A DNA stretch of 64,000 bases from G965205255 sp965205255 (GCA_965205255.1 OZ242051.1:2604001-2668000); one strand, 5' to 3'. Counted from the first letter of the stretch, positions 43,793-53,804 are shown. Made by a program: numbers and translations. The notes: generated by a model from the sequence alone, not told the origin.

Positions 43793-45115
43793 ATGAAGGT
43801 ATTGATTATAGGTAGTGGTGGCAGAGAGCATGCGTTAGCCTGGAAGGTAGCTCAATCTGATCAGGTGTGCGATGTTTTTGTGGCTCCGGGTAATGCTGGA
43901 ACGGCTCGCGAAGCAGGTATATCAAATATTTCGATTGAAGCAACAGATATTGATTCATTGGTAACTTTTGCAGCCAAAGAAGGTATTGGTCTAACTCTTG
44001 TAGGGCCTGAAGCCCCGCTGGTAATGGGGATTGTTGATCGTTTTCGGGAAGAAGGCTTACCTGTGTTTGGTCCAACAGCCAGTGCAGCGCAGCTCGAAGG
44101 TTCTAAGTCTTACGCAAAAAAATTTATGCAACGCCATAAAATTCCAACAGCTCAGGCGTGTGTGTTTGAAGATATAGATTCGGCTGAAAAATACATTTGG
44201 CATTTAGGTGCACCTGTAGTTGTTAAAGCCGATGGATTAGCCGCTGGCAAAGGTGTGGTTATTGCCGCCACCGAAGATGAGGCTGTTTTGGCAGTGAAGG
44301 ATATGCTTTGTGATAACCGCTTCGGCAAGGCTGGTAGTCGTGTGGTTATTGAAGAGTTTCTTGAAGGTGAAGAAGCCAGTTTTATTGCAATGGTGGATGG
44401 TGAAACAGTCATACCCTTGGCCACTAGCCAAGATCATAAAGCACTCAATGACGGGGATACAGGGCCAAATACCGGAGGGATGGGGGCATACTCACCTGCA
44501 CCAGTGATAACACCTGATATTCATCAAAAAGTAATGAATACGATTATCTTACCGACCATAGCTGGCATGCGTATAGAAGGAGAGCCTTACACTGGTTTTC
44601 TTTATGCTGGACTGATGATATCCAAATCAGGTGATGTTAAAGTTCTTGAATATAATTGTCGTTTAGGTGACCCAGAAACACAACCTCTTTTAATGCGATT
44701 AAAATCTGATTTAGTAAATCTTTGTCTTTGTGCAACACAAGGTAAGTTGCATGAATGTCAGGCTCAATGGGATACACGCACAGCGTTAGGCGTTGTTTTG
44801 GCAACGAAGGGGTATCCGGTCAGCCATCCCAAGGGAGAAGAAATTAAAGGGTTGAAGCCAGTAAAAAAAATGAGTGATGCAAAGATTTTTCACGCTGGAA
44901 CCGCCTTGTCCAATGATAATGTTGTTGTAACAAATGGTGGACGTGTATTATGTGCCACTGCATTAGGGGAGACCCTTGAGCAGGCAAAAACAAAAGCCTA
45001 TCAGCTTGCAAAAACTATTCATTGGGATAGCATTTACTACCGTAGAGATATTGGAAATAAAGCCATTGCAAAGAAATCATTTTCTACGAACAACCAAGAA
45101 TTATCTTTATCTTGA
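43793..45115 (+). CDS. purD: Phosphoribosylamine-glycine ligase
   Basis: Second step of purine synthesis, an ATP-grasp ligase. The 440 residues begin MKVLIIGSGGREHALAWKV and contain PVVVKADGLAAGKGVVIA, the ATP-binding loop, QDHKALNDGDTGPNTGGMGA, and LEYNCRLGDPETQPLL with metal ligands. It is about 10 residues longer than E. coli PurD because of a hydrophilic tail. AAAGG lies 5 nt before the ATG. Two hairpins follow about 100 bp downstream and should end the dusB-fis-purH-purD unit. Confidence 0.97.
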   Translation: MKVLIIGSGGREHALAWKVAQSDQVCDVFVAPGNAGTAREAGISNISIEATDIDSLVTFAAKEGIGLTLVGPEAPLVMGIVDRFREEGLPVFGPTASAAQLEGSKSYAKKFMQRHKIPTAQACVFEDIDSAEKYIWHLGAPVVVKADGLAAGKGVVIAATEDEAVLAVKDMLCDNRFGKAGSRVVIEEFLEGEEASFIAMVDGETVIPLATSQDHKALNDGDTGPNTGGMGAYSPAPVITPDIHQKVMNTIILPTIAGMRIEGEPYTGFLYAGLMISKSGDVKVLEYNCRLGDPETQPLLMRLKSDLVNLCLCATQGKLHECQAQWDTRTALGVVLATKGYPVSHPKGEEIKGLKPVKKMSDAKIFHAGTALSNDNVVVTNGGRVLCATALGETLEQAKTKAYQLAKTIHWDSIYYRRDIGNKAIAKKSFSTNNQELSLS

Positions 45116-45218
45116 TGTGTAAATGTAGTGCTACCTATGCAAGATGGAGTGATTACCAGATGGACTGATTTTAAATGCAGATGAATTTGAACAGTCTGAC
45201 CGAATTCATAAAGCTAAA

Positions 45219-45238
45219 AAGCCTCCGAAAGGAGGCTT
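45219..45238 (+). terminator. First hairpin after purD
   Basis: AAGCCTCC-GAAA-GGAGGCTT, an 8-bp stem with a stable GNRA loop, about 100 bp after the purD stop. It is followed by TTACC rather than a T-run, but another terminator lies 2 bp on. Confidence 0.75.
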
Positions 45239-45240
45239 TA

Positions 45241-45270
45241 CCATACAAAAAACAGTTTTTGTATGGTTTT
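45241..45270 (+). terminator. Second hairpin after purD
   Basis: An 11-bp perfect stem, CCATACAAAAA with TTTTTGTATGG, and a 4-nt loop ACAG, followed directly by TTTT. A textbook intrinsic terminator in tandem with the one just before it. Confidence 0.85.
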
Positions 45271-45364
45271 CATAAGAGCATAATAAAATCACTGATACTT
45301 ACATAAGACGTAAAAAAATTCAGATTATTCACAAGCCGGAAAAACTGATGTCTTGTTCTAACCT

Positions 45365-46024
45365 TTAAGGAGTCAACTTATCGTAACATGTCCATTTAGA
45401 ACCATCAGGACTAAGGTCACTAGTGAAAAAACAATACTTTCCCGCAGATGTTGATGGCTTTAACACATAGCCAAGTAAGTGGTATGGAGATTTGACATAA
45501 ATATTAGTTGTGGTATCAAAGCATTGAGTGCCGTGTGGTTGCATTACTGTATGTTGTCCATTGACGTCTACTGTTAAATTGCCAGTTCTGACATTATTTA
45601 AAATCATCACCTGTGTAGGAGAGCACTTAGGAAAATTTGAAGGCAAATTACAATTTTCATAAACCATTTTTCCTTTGACCAGACTAAGAAGAACCTCACT
45701 AACTCTGCAGACAACCCCTCCTCTTTTATGGTCAGTTGCAGGAATATCAAAATCTCGGTTATCCAAAAAAAGCGGAGCCATTACAGCATGTACATGAATC
45801 GTTTCGCCAAAAGGCATACATTGTGAAGCTTTTGTACCGCAACTTTTCTTAGCACTTTTACTCGACAAATCAATAGTAACGGTAGAATAGTTGTAAACTC
45901 GTACTTCATTTTCTAAGTCACATGCCATAGCTAATACAGAAAATAAAAAGTTCAATCCAACAATCGCAATTATGGTTACTAAAATTTTATATAAACACAA
46001 AGAAGTACTAGTTATTCTGTTCAT
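45365..46024 (-). CDS. Exported cysteine-rich protein of unknown function
   Basis: Not recognised. The ATG at 46024 has GAGGAC upstream and gives 219 residues; the frame also reads back to 46066. A signal peptide is clear (LYKILVTIIAIVGLNFLFSV then LAMA, cleavage before CDLEN). The mature part has about ten cysteines (for example KSCGTKASQC, GVVCRV, YENC, PKCSP, TQCF, YCFF, WTCYD), which suggests disulfides and a periplasmic or extracellular place. Its opening EVRVYNYSTVTIDLSSKS resembles the opening of the mature phosphodiesterase-like protein at 13353 (FRVINNSSKPIKIDISS). The gene is isolated, next to a repeat and an IS remnant. Confidence 0.65.
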   Translation of the reverse strand: MNRITSTSLCLYKILVTIIAIVGLNFLFSVLAMACDLENEVRVYNYSTVTIDLSSKSAKKSCGTKASQCMPFGETIHVHAVMAPLFLDNRDFDIPATDHKRGGVVCRVSEVLLSLVKGKMVYENCNLPSNFPKCSPTQVMILNNVRTGNLTVDVNGQHTVMQPHGTQCFDTTTNIYVKSPYHLLGYVLKPSTSAGKYCFFTSDLSPDGSKWTCYDKLTP

Positions 46025-46562
46025 TATGTCCTCGCTAAATACAGCTGTTTTATTAATGCAAAACAATTAATAAATTTATACAATCATATAGCTCAGCCAA
46101 ACACTTTAAAGCCAGAGCTACTTGGTCTAAGGTAAACAAACATGCTAATAATCAGAGCAGTTCATAGCGGTTTAAGTCCTGATCCATCCTCCGGAAAATT
46201 TTGATAAACGCATTTCAACTGAAATTTTTCTCAGATATTCTTTTTTTCCGGTTGTTAATTTTTGTACAAGATTTTGTATTTGTCTAGGATATATTCCTGA
46301 ATTTCCTGAATCAGTCAGATCATTGCAGACCATAACAAAAAGCTATATATACTACAATAACTTAATACTTATAAGTATTATAAGAGTCCAAAGAAAGCGA
46401 AATATGATTTTTTTATGAGGAGTTGATTCAGTAAATAAGGGTAATGAGAAGTTCTGGATAAAACTACTCATAAGTCATGAATTTACTCTCAGGAGAATAT
46501 TATTTCTGCACTTTTTTTAGCACCTGCTAATTTGTATTACCTAAAATATAAAATCACAACAT

Positions 46563-46675
46563 TATACAAAATGGTGCTTCTAATTTCTTATTGTGCTATT
46601 TTTCTGATCTTGCTGTTGTGCGTTGGTGCGTTAAAGCTCGTCGCAATAGCAGGCTAATTCGTTACTTCGCCCTTA
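46563..46675 (-). repeat. Family A repeat
   Basis: In reverse orientation: ACAAAATGGTGCTTCTAATT, TCTTATTGTGCTATTTTTCT, GATCTTGCTGTTGTGCGTTG, GCTCGTCGCAATAGCAGGCT and AATTCGTTACTTCGCCCTTA. The far terminus is lost. From 46025 to 46562 no other element is recognised. Confidence 0.7.
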
Positions 46676-46859
46676 ACAATACTTCGGACAGTTTTAAACT
46701 TATTGTTTTCGATGTGTATTGCCTGTTAGTTTATCAACATGAACAGAATATAATCTATGAAAGACACAGTAAATAATCATACAAAAACCAAATCAAAGTG
46801 TGGGTATGATGTGTTGAAAATTATCATTTATCCGGCTAAATAATACTGGTTTTATTTTC

Positions 46860-47610
46860 TTCCTAGTGGAGTCAAAAAATTTATTAATGGCACAACTCCA
46901 TTTATGAACAGAAAAACACATTATTTGTTACCAATTCATTCATCACCTTCAAGCACCGCTCTATTGGGTTGAGATTAGGGCTATAAGGTAGTTAAAGGTG
47001 AATATCAATATTGAAATTTTCTGCATTGGCAAATGTCTCTTACTTCGGTTGAAAGACCTTCTATCCAAAATAAAGTAAATTTTATTATCACCGATAATCA
47101 TTGCTTTAATTCATCTATGAAATCAGCAAAGAATTCGCTATTAATTATCTTCTATGTTTTGCTGGTCAGTAGCAGGTCAGTAGCAGGTCAGTCAGATTAA
47201 TCGCTCCAACAGGTTTACCCGCGTACGTGAAGCACGTGTTTTTATTGGCTTATTTATTCCAGTTCTTATCCATCCTTTTGAGGGTTTGGTTGCCATCACC
47301 GGATCGACCTCGTCGTCAAATGAAATCACGGCATCATCGAGTAACTGGTCTTTGAGGAGCTGATACTCATAAAGATGACGTTGGGCGGTCTCATCAACAA
47401 TAAACAGTGATCATGCAATCTGATGTGAACTTCAGCCATCATTGGCCTAAAGAACCGTCTTGATGCGATCATCTACCCTTATATTTTTTCAGAACTGTGA
47501 CATTTTAACAGTGACGTTCGCTCGTCAGGAGATGAAAATTTATGAATGAGCGTTATGATGCAACAATAGTAAAAAGACAATAATTGATGTTTTATAGCAC
47601 CCACACCAAG
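46860..47610 (-). pseudogene. IS630-type transposase remnant
   Basis: Read on the minus strand, 47600-47520 holds the left-end sequence shared with 6365 (TATTGTTGCATCATAACGCT). In the middle a broken coding part includes stretches like LLDDAVISFDDEVDPVMATK. The end (47000-46880) reads NIDIHL, then LPYSPNLNPIERCLKVMNEL and VTNNVFF, the hallmark of IS630-type C-termini. Stops are frequent. It is the longest IS630 remnant here. Confidence 0.65.
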
Positions 47611-47790
47611 AGGCGGAGCCCTCTTTATTTTTATTGTGAAAACTCAGCCATCAACGGAGAGATATATTCTGTGAGTTGCGCTATTTTAAAAATGGTTAAC
47701 CCAAGTATTGATGGCTGGCATTGTATATTTTGTGTCCAGTAAAAGTCCAAAGCTGTATTATTTCACAATGAACTTTTTTGCGGTTGTTCC

Positions 47791-49110
47791 TTAATTTTTA
47801 GCTTCTAAACCACTCACGCCAAGAGGTGCACCAAGCCCGGTGACAAGATCATACCCTTTACGGGCTTTTTGGTTTAAACCATTTTCACCAGAAGTTATGT
47901 CATACCAGCTACTTCCAGAAGCGCTATAAATACGTGTCAGCAGCTCCTGAGAACTTATATCACCAATATTAGCATTGGCAATTATACCCGCTATCAGCGG
48001 TGCTGCCAGACTGGTTCCACCCACCTGAAGCCAATTGCCATTACTGTCAAGTACAGCCATACCACTTACTGGATCAGCATCTGCGGAAAGATCTGGCGTC
48101 CCTCTCTTATTGGAGTATTTAGAATCAGTCTCAGATAACAAACCTTTCAGTGATTCCTGATATAATGGCAAAGCCTGAATTTCACTTACACCACCATTAC
48201 CGCCTACATCTATTTTTACAATTTGGTGTGTCAGTGGGTCTTCGTTTTGTTCAAAATGATGGTTCCATGCGGTCTGGGTGATATTACCGGAAGAATCCTG
48301 GTTTATTATTTTTGTTCCACCAGCAGCAATAACATAAGGCGATGTTGCAGGGTATCCGGATCTTAAACCGGTATCTCCGGTAGACGCAACGTAAATCACA
48401 CTCTTACTTCCATTAAAGTGAGAATTTAAATTAATATTACTGGGAGCTTCATCTCCGGACCAGCTCATGGAAACGACACCTCCACCATTTTTTGTAACAA
48501 TCTCTGTTGCCACATCTACAGCTTTAAACAGTGAATCATTTTCCGCTGAGTCAGCTTCAACAAGCACAATTTTGGCGTTGGGCGCCATAGCATGAGCTGC
48601 TTCAATATCTAGATTTTCTTCACCTGCCCAGCCAGAATTTTGAGTAGGCTGGTGACCTGATGCATATACAACACTGAAATCAGCGACAGGTAAATTAACT
48701 GCTTTTGAGTACTTATCTAAAGTTTCTTTAGCGTTTGCATCATCATAGGCATCAACGATAGCAATAGTTTTACCTTTACCATCGGGATTATCAATTTTAT
48801 AAACTTTTCGTAATGTATCGGGCTTTAACCCATTAGAACCGCTTGCAGAGTCAGCTTTTTTAGCCATGTAAATGGTATTAGTATGGTATTGAGTTATACC
48901 AGACGGCAGAACAAACATGCTAGGCGATGTTGATTTTTTAAATTGAGGATTGTTGTGTGTGCTACTGGAACTAGGAATAAATACTTTATTACCATCTATT
49001 GTTCCATAAGTACCTGAAGAAAAAGCAGATTCAGGCGTACTTTTTGTTGAAAAAGCAGCGGTAGAGAAAAAAACAACAAATACTACAAGCAATGGTTTAA
49101 ATTTTCTCAT
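47791..49110 (-). CDS. Secreted S53-family serine-carboxyl peptidase (sedolisin type)
   Basis: Acid-active endopeptidase family with a Glu-Asp-Ser triad. The 439 residues start with a signal peptide (FKPLLVVFVVFFSTAAFS). There is a short pro-like region to about 95 and a catalytic domain with IAIVDAYDD at 117-124, WAGEENLDIEAAHAMAP at 161-177 (Glu164/165 and Asp168 the likely acid pair), ASTGDTG with oxyanion Asp246, and GGTSLAAP at 364-371 with Ser367 (usual SGTS). PDLSADADPVSG near 339-350 fits the calcium-site region. The 70-residue N-terminal part is much shorter than the usual 150-190 residue propeptide. AGGG precedes the ATG. It stands alone in an IS-rich zone. Confidence 0.82.
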   Translation of the reverse strand: MRKFKPLLVVFVVFFSTAAFSTKSTPESAFSSGTYGTIDGNKVFIPSSSSTHNNPQFKKSTSPSMFVLPSGITQYHTNTIYMAKKADSASGSNGLKPDTLRKVYKIDNPDGKGKTIAIVDAYDDANAKETLDKYSKAVNLPVADFSVVYASGHQPTQNSGWAGEENLDIEAAHAMAPNAKIVLVEADSAENDSLFKAVDVATEIVTKNGGGVVSMSWSGDEAPSNINLNSHFNGSKSVIYVASTGDTGLRSGYPATSPYVIAAGGTKIINQDSSGNITQTAWNHHFEQNEDPLTHQIVKIDVGGNGGVSEIQALPLYQESLKGLLSETDSKYSNKRGTPDLSADADPVSGMAVLDSNGNWLQVGGTSLAAPLIAGIIANANIGDISSQELLTRIYSASGSSWYDITSGENGLNQKARKGYDLVTGLGAPLGVSGLEAKN

Positions 49111-49545
49111 ATATAGTTTACCCTTTTGTCATTACAATTTTTAATTCAATATGTCAGTCTGACTTTTTTGCTTTAAAACTACAGTGGCATGTTAAAATAT
49201 TGTATTTTTAATATACTAGTCATGACTTCGTTGTTAGCATTTTAGTAGTCATACTTAATTGTCAAAACGACATAAAGTTCTACATGATCACCAGAGCCTA
49301 TAATTAACGGAAATTTTTATTTCGGTTTCTCCGAAGTTTTAATTTTAATTGCTTATTTGTATTTAATAACCATTATTAAAAACATATAACAGCAGAATAT
49401 AAATAAACGTTAACTTAGCAAAGGAATAAAGATATAATAAATCAACATAAATAGCAATTATATACATTAATGAACTTGTATTTTTCGTTATAGGGTTATA
49501 TAAACATACCTTAATTTTGAGTAAATAATTTAAGATTGTTGCACA

Positions 49546-49593
49546 TGGTTGTTTAATCCAGTGGTAGTTTAATCCAGCGTTAGTTTAATTCGG
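49546..49593 (+). repeat. Three tandem 16-bp units
   Basis: TGGTTGTTTAATCCAG, TGGTAGTTTAATCCAG and CGTTAGTTTAATTCGG stand head to tail. They lie in a 1-kb AT-rich gap (49111-49980) where no gene or IS is recognised, upstream of the protease gene. Confidence 0.6.
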
Positions 49594-49979
49594 AATTTTT
49601 CAAACTGAAGTAACAACAGGATAAATAAAATCAAGAAATAATTCATTTAAAAACAGATGGTTAATTTTATTATTAAAAAATAAAGGCATAATTCCAAAAT
49701 AAATAACTAAAGACTTCTATGTGATGAATTATCAGTATGTTATTGTTGTTTTTTACTGTGTACGGGACAAAAAATTTTCATTATATGAAAAATCAAAAGG
49801 TTAGACTATGAATTGACACCTGCATTGAGTGACCAAGAGTATCTCATCTCCATAAGGATATACGCAATGTAGTAAGTCAACTCTTTAGTTGCCAAGCTTA
49901 AAGAAAATCTATCTTGGCATCCAGCCATAATTTTTTTAACGAAGTTTATACTTTCTCTACTGCAATTGAGTATTATTTA

Positions 49980-50936
49980 ATCTTTACTGGGTAGCCGAAT
50001 ATTTTCAAACGTCGGTACAGGTGAAGTCTAGTTACCGCCGAATCAAGCATTTTTTTCTCTGGAAGTCACTCTATGTATTTTAATCGGATCGTTTGATTAC
50101 TCGGTAGTTGCCTCTGCAGACTTACACTCTGTGCATGGATAGAAAGAACTGGAAATACGAAAAAAAAATGTAAATTACTTAGTGGTCTCTGCGGTGTATC
50201 TAGGGGTATCTATTCCTGTTTCTTGGGTATGTCTGACTAAAAAAGGCGCTAGTTCCAGTACCGCAGAATGCATCGCTCTAATGAAAAATGTGCTGGAATT
50301 AATGCCGGCAGACAAGATTGATTCACTGCTTGCTGATCGTGAATTTATCGGTAAAGAGTGGTTTCAATGGCTAAAGAAACAGCGTCTTCTTTTTCGTCTG
50401 CGCATACGAGGTGACTTGAAGGTGATGACGAAAAAAGGCCGTAAAACCAAAACCTGTTCATGTTTCGCCATTTATAAGCGGGGCAATCAGTGACGTAGAT
50501 GAGTCAGAGAAAAGTATCAGGAATAAAGCTGTATATTGCAGCTACATGCTCACCAAAGTCAGGTCAGCTGTTTATCGTTGTTGGTCTGAAGAAGCCGGAA
50601 AGTATGATTTCAGACTATAGACAATGCTGGGTAATAGAAGTTTTATTCGGTAATCTAAGAATCTGTGGATTTGATATAGAAGCAACGCATATGGCTGCAC
50701 CTGACAAAATGGACAAGCTGATGGGAATTCTGTCGCTGACTGTACTCTGGTGTATGGTGTCAGGTCACTGGGTGTATGGTGATGCTGAAACACTGCCACT
50801 GAATAAACATAACCGACCTCAAAAAAGTCTTTTTCGGTTAGGGCTGGATATTCTTAGACGTGTATTGTTAAACGTTTGCGCAAAGCATAATGCCATTAGC
50901 TTTGAGGACTTGTTGTATGTTTTGTCTCATTCATAG
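49980..50936 (+). pseudogene. IS4-family transposase, frameshifted
   Basis: The reading starts in broken form (DRKNWKYE near 50140), runs open at 50182-50493 with ASSSTAECIALMKNVLELMP, KIDSLLADREFIGKEWFQWL and LLFRLRIRGDLKV, and shifts frame near 50490. It continues 50499-50936 with QCWVIEVLFGNLRICGFDIE, ATHMAAPDKMDKLMG and RLGLDILRR. The YxxR-type Glu region appears as RQCWVIEVLF. It is fairly recent debris compared with the others, because only about one shift separates the two long parts. Confidence 0.75.
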
Positions 50937-50968
50937 AATATAAATAAACACATAAAAAACTGAAACTC

Positions 50969-50998
50969 TTGCCTTAAAAGTCTAAAAATCGTTATAAT
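50969..50998 (+). promoter_or_regulatory. Promoter of tRNA-Arg
   Basis: TTGCCT as -35, 18 nt, then a perfect TATAAT -10, ending 23 nt before the tRNA-Arg 5' end. Confidence 0.7.
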
Positions 50999-51021
50999 GC
51001 ACCGCATTCATGAATCAGCAT

Positions 51022-51098
<77 letters not shown>

Positions 51099-51101
51099 TA
51101 A

Positions 51102-51620
51102 CTAAAGTTCTTCATCATTGGTGTTTTTCGCAACGTACTGGTGCATATATTTTTTTGCAACACGCTTGCGGTTTAGCTCTTTTCTGCTTGACCAGCCAGG
51201 AATACGGTAAAGGGATAACAGAGCAAATAGAATTAATGTGGCCGCAATAGATATAATATACATTTGTGCTGCCACAGCTACACCTACAGAAGCTGTTGCC
51301 CAAATGGTTGCGGCAGATGTCAGGCCACGAACCTGCCCCTTGTCCCGTATAATCACGCCTGCACCAAGGAAGCCGATACCACTGACAATCTGTGCTGCAA
51401 TTCGGGTAGGGTCACCACTGATGACACCTGTACTGCTTATCGGTCCGAAGGTCATAAATGATATAAAGCTAAACAAACAAGCCCCAAGCGCCACTGCCGC
51501 ATGAGTTCGAATACCAGACAACCCAACCCGTCTTTCACGTTCCCAGCCAATTAATCCACCAAGCACCGTAGCCAATAATAAACTTAAAATTACACGTATA
51601 TCGACAGACCACTCTATCAT
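51102..51620 (-). CDS. MgtC/SapB-family membrane protein
   Basis: Inner-membrane protein of the MgtC group, which in pathogens supports survival in macrophages and growth at low Mg2+, partly by acting on the F-ATPase. The ATG at 51620 follows AAGGG and gives 172 residues; a TTG lies one codon upstream. Features: LLLATVLGGLIGWERERRVG with the conserved Glu-Arg pair, LGACLFSFISF, and DPTRIAAQIVSGIGFLGAGV then IIRDKG, the family signature. About five membrane segments are seen. The C-terminal MgtC cytoplasmic domain is missing, so it is a short SapB-like form. It converges on tRNA-Arg 3 bp away. Confidence 0.88.
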   Translation of the reverse strand: MIEWSVDIRVILSLLLATVLGGLIGWERERRVGLSGIRTHAAVALGACLFSFISFMTFGPISSTGVISGDPTRIAAQIVSGIGFLGAGVIIRDKGQVRGLTSAATIWATASVGVAVAAQMYIISIAATLILFALLSLYRIPGWSSRKELNRKRVAKKYMHQYVAKNTNDEEL

Positions 51621-51849
51621 CAAAACAACCCTTTTTTATCAACGATTTTTTTAGTGTAATAATTTTAATTATCGTGAAAATAGCATTCTTTCCGGTATTT
51701 CACTCAGAAAACCATCCTAACTTCAGCTGAAACTCTCGGTGATGTTTTATATTTCAGAACGGATTATTACGAAATAAAACAACTACAGACTAGCATTACA
51801 AGTACAGCATACCATGATGGCGACTAATACCAAAGGGTGAGTCTTTTTC

Positions 51850-51920
51850 AATATAAAATGCCCCTGATGTTTTCAGATCTATCATTCATGATAAAAAAAA
51901 TGAAAATTATTATGAACTGA
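51850..51920 (+). mobile_element. Integrase-type element, 5'-end fragment
   Basis: CAATATAAAATGCCCCTGAT, TTTCAG and the palindrome TTCATGATAA...TTATTATGAA match the 5' end seen at 36325-36392 and, reversed, at 20023-20053. No coding part follows. Confidence 0.5.
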
Positions 51921-52134
51921 AAGGCGTTTTTTACCTGAAATAAAGCCTTGCTACGTGGCTGTTGTTTGATAGAAACAATCAATGACTATAAAGGATATCT
52001 GCAAGGTTGAACATTCATGTCATCGCTCAACCGTTAATTTTATGATGAATTTTATTGGCGGGCTAATCGGCTACACGTTTCAGGAGAAAAAGCCCTCACT
52101 AAATATTCACTATGCAGGCTTGATTACTGTTGTA

Positions 52135-52264
52135 GTTACGTCGAACTCAGGTTGTATCTGAGAATCAGGATCAAACGCCTGACAAGGAAAACAATTTGTT
52201 GTTCAAACCTGCCAGAGCTGTATGATCAAGTGATCGGGGCTTACATTAAGCAGTATGTGTTTTA
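52135..52264 (+). pseudogene. IS1-family transposase, C-terminal fragment
   Basis: The plus strand reads ELRLYLRIRIKRLTRKTICC, then SNLPELYDQVIGAYIKQYVF and a stop, matching the RLxRKTICFS...xHxKVIGxxIxxxxF end of IS1 InsB. Sequence just before (51990-52130) may belong to it but is too broken to prove. The stop overlaps the end of the following convergent gene. Confidence 0.55.
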
Positions 52265-53047
52265 GTGAAACCTGAACTTGCCGGTACTGCCGTCAATATT
52301 TTCAAAGTCCTCTGCATTTAAAATTACTGACCATTGACTTAGTAGTGTTTCCCGATTTTGTTGGTTGGCTTCATCAAAGTCAAAATATTGTGCATCGTAT
52401 TTATTCTGAGCATTTTCCGAAACCTGCGGTGGTATGTAACCTCGTGCGTTATTAGGATAAATTCTTGGTGAGTTAGACTTCGTATACTCATCTATGTTGC
52501 AAACAATGTTATCTCTATCAAGCATACTGCGCAAAGCTATATTAGTGGCCTCATGCAATAAATCTGGACTTAATTTCTCCGTAGAATAACCCGTATAGTC
52601 TTGATTTAATTGGTCTAAGGTCATGCCATACCCTGGTAGATCTCCATTATTGGAAGCTAACCACATAGCAATAGTTTCTGTACGCTTGCTAAATTCTTGC
52701 CTGAATTCAGGGTCTTTCTTATATTTATTTACAATACTTTGCCATTCATGCAAATTGTCTAAATAGGGTTGCTGGTGATCTTTAATATAAAGATCAATTG
52801 CATCCTTGTTTTCATTTGCATTTCTTTTTTCGATTGAAATCCGTTCGTTAAGACTAGAATCAGTCGAGTGTATCTTTACCTTTCGCTCTTTTAACGATAA
52901 CCCTTCAATAGAGTTCCATAACTTAACCAAAAAACTAGGTATATATTCTCGCTTAACTCGGTACGAATCGCCCTTTGTATCTATTTCCAGTGGTTGGTCA
53001 TTTTTGAATAAAATCGCCCGAATTGTATTTCCAATGAGATTGCTCAT
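52262..53047 (-). CDS. Orphan protein of 261 residues
   Basis: Not recognised. It is hydrophilic, rich in Asn, Asp, Glu and Lys, with a long helical-looking middle (about 75-130: KDAIDLYIKDHQQPYLDNLH, EWQSIVNKYKK, FRQEFSKRTETIAMW). Asn-Tyr-Pro-rich stretches follow (SPRIYPNNARGYIPPQVSEN). There is no signal peptide and no membrane segment. GGGAAGC precedes the ATG. The neighbours are IS1 and ISAs1 debris, and base composition is as AT-rich as the accessory surroundings. Such isolated hydrophilic orphans in host-associated bacteria are sometimes translocated effectors; nothing here proves that. Confidence 0.55.
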   Translation of the reverse strand: MSNLIGNTIRAILFKNDQPLEIDTKGDSYRVKREYIPSFLVKLWNSIEGLSLKERKVKIHSTDSSLNERISIEKRNANENKDAIDLYIKDHQQPYLDNLHEWQSIVNKYKKDPEFRQEFSKRTETIAMWLASNNGDLPGYGMTLDQLNQDYTGYSTEKLSPDLLHEATNIALRSMLDRDNIVCNIDEYTKSNSPRIYPNNARGYIPPQVSENAQNKYDAQYFDFDEANQQNRETLLSQWSVILNAEDFENIDGSTGKFRFH

Positions 53048-53234
53048 AAGCTTCCCTGCCTAACATGTTTAATTGAAACCAGCTATTATTAAACATAGCC
53101 CATCTGAATTAAACAGTCCTGACTTCCGTTTAATAGTTGATTAACTCTTGCTGTCAGCTTTTATTAATAGTATTTCTCTCAAAAACACCTAATTCCGTGT
53201 TTTTGCTGCATTGGATTAAAAGTCTTTTAAGACC

Positions 53235-53515
53235 AGCTTTATCAATTTGATGCAGTCATTACAAAGCCAGTTGTCAGGCGTTATTGCTATTGATGGTAAA
53301 ATACTGAAAGGCAGCTTTTGCAAAGCTAATGACCAGTCGGCTATCCATATGGTTAGCGCCTTTGCGAGTGAAGTGGGTCTGGTACTTGGCAAGCAAAAAG
53401 TTGACCAGAAATCCCATGCGTATGGCACTGGATGCAGAACGCTTTAATTAGAGCACTAGAGATCACTGGTCGATAGAAAATCTGCCGCACTGGGTGTGAT
53501 GGGGATTACCCTTCT
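53235..53515 (+). pseudogene. ISAs1-family transposase fragment
   Basis: The plus strand gives SQLSGVIAIDGKILKGSF, SAIHMVSAFASEVGLVLGKQ, KVDQKS, then after breaks HWSIENLPHWV, matching IAIDGKxLRGS...H-V-AF...LGQ..V..KSNEI and the HW-IEN-LHW end of ISAs1 transposases. The middle is deleted. The rest of the gap to rluD (53515-53804) holds nothing recognised. Confidence 0.7.
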
Positions 53516-53804
53516 ATTTGATAAAGTTTGCATATTTATTTATCCCTTTTCCCTTTGCAGTTATTGAGTGTATATATTAAAAAGCTGCCTAAGTCTTTTT
53601 ATAGCTCTAGCTTATTTTGAACTCTCTGTTTAAGTGCTCTTCACAGTCGTCACTAGGATTTTTAATATTGGAGGGTCGGCATGCGTTAAAGTTTAATTTG
53701 TGTTGGTATTATGAACAATGTATTTAGTGTTACAATTGTTCAAGAGAATAAACTAGCGACAACAGCGCTGTTGCTGCGCTGGCCTCGGAAATCACCTAAC
53801 TATT

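Noticed and set aside
47160..47200. Short tandem copies of GGTCAGTAGCA suggesting a CRISPR-like array
   Set aside because: Only two to three units without spacers of regular size; a slippage product inside an IS630 remnant.
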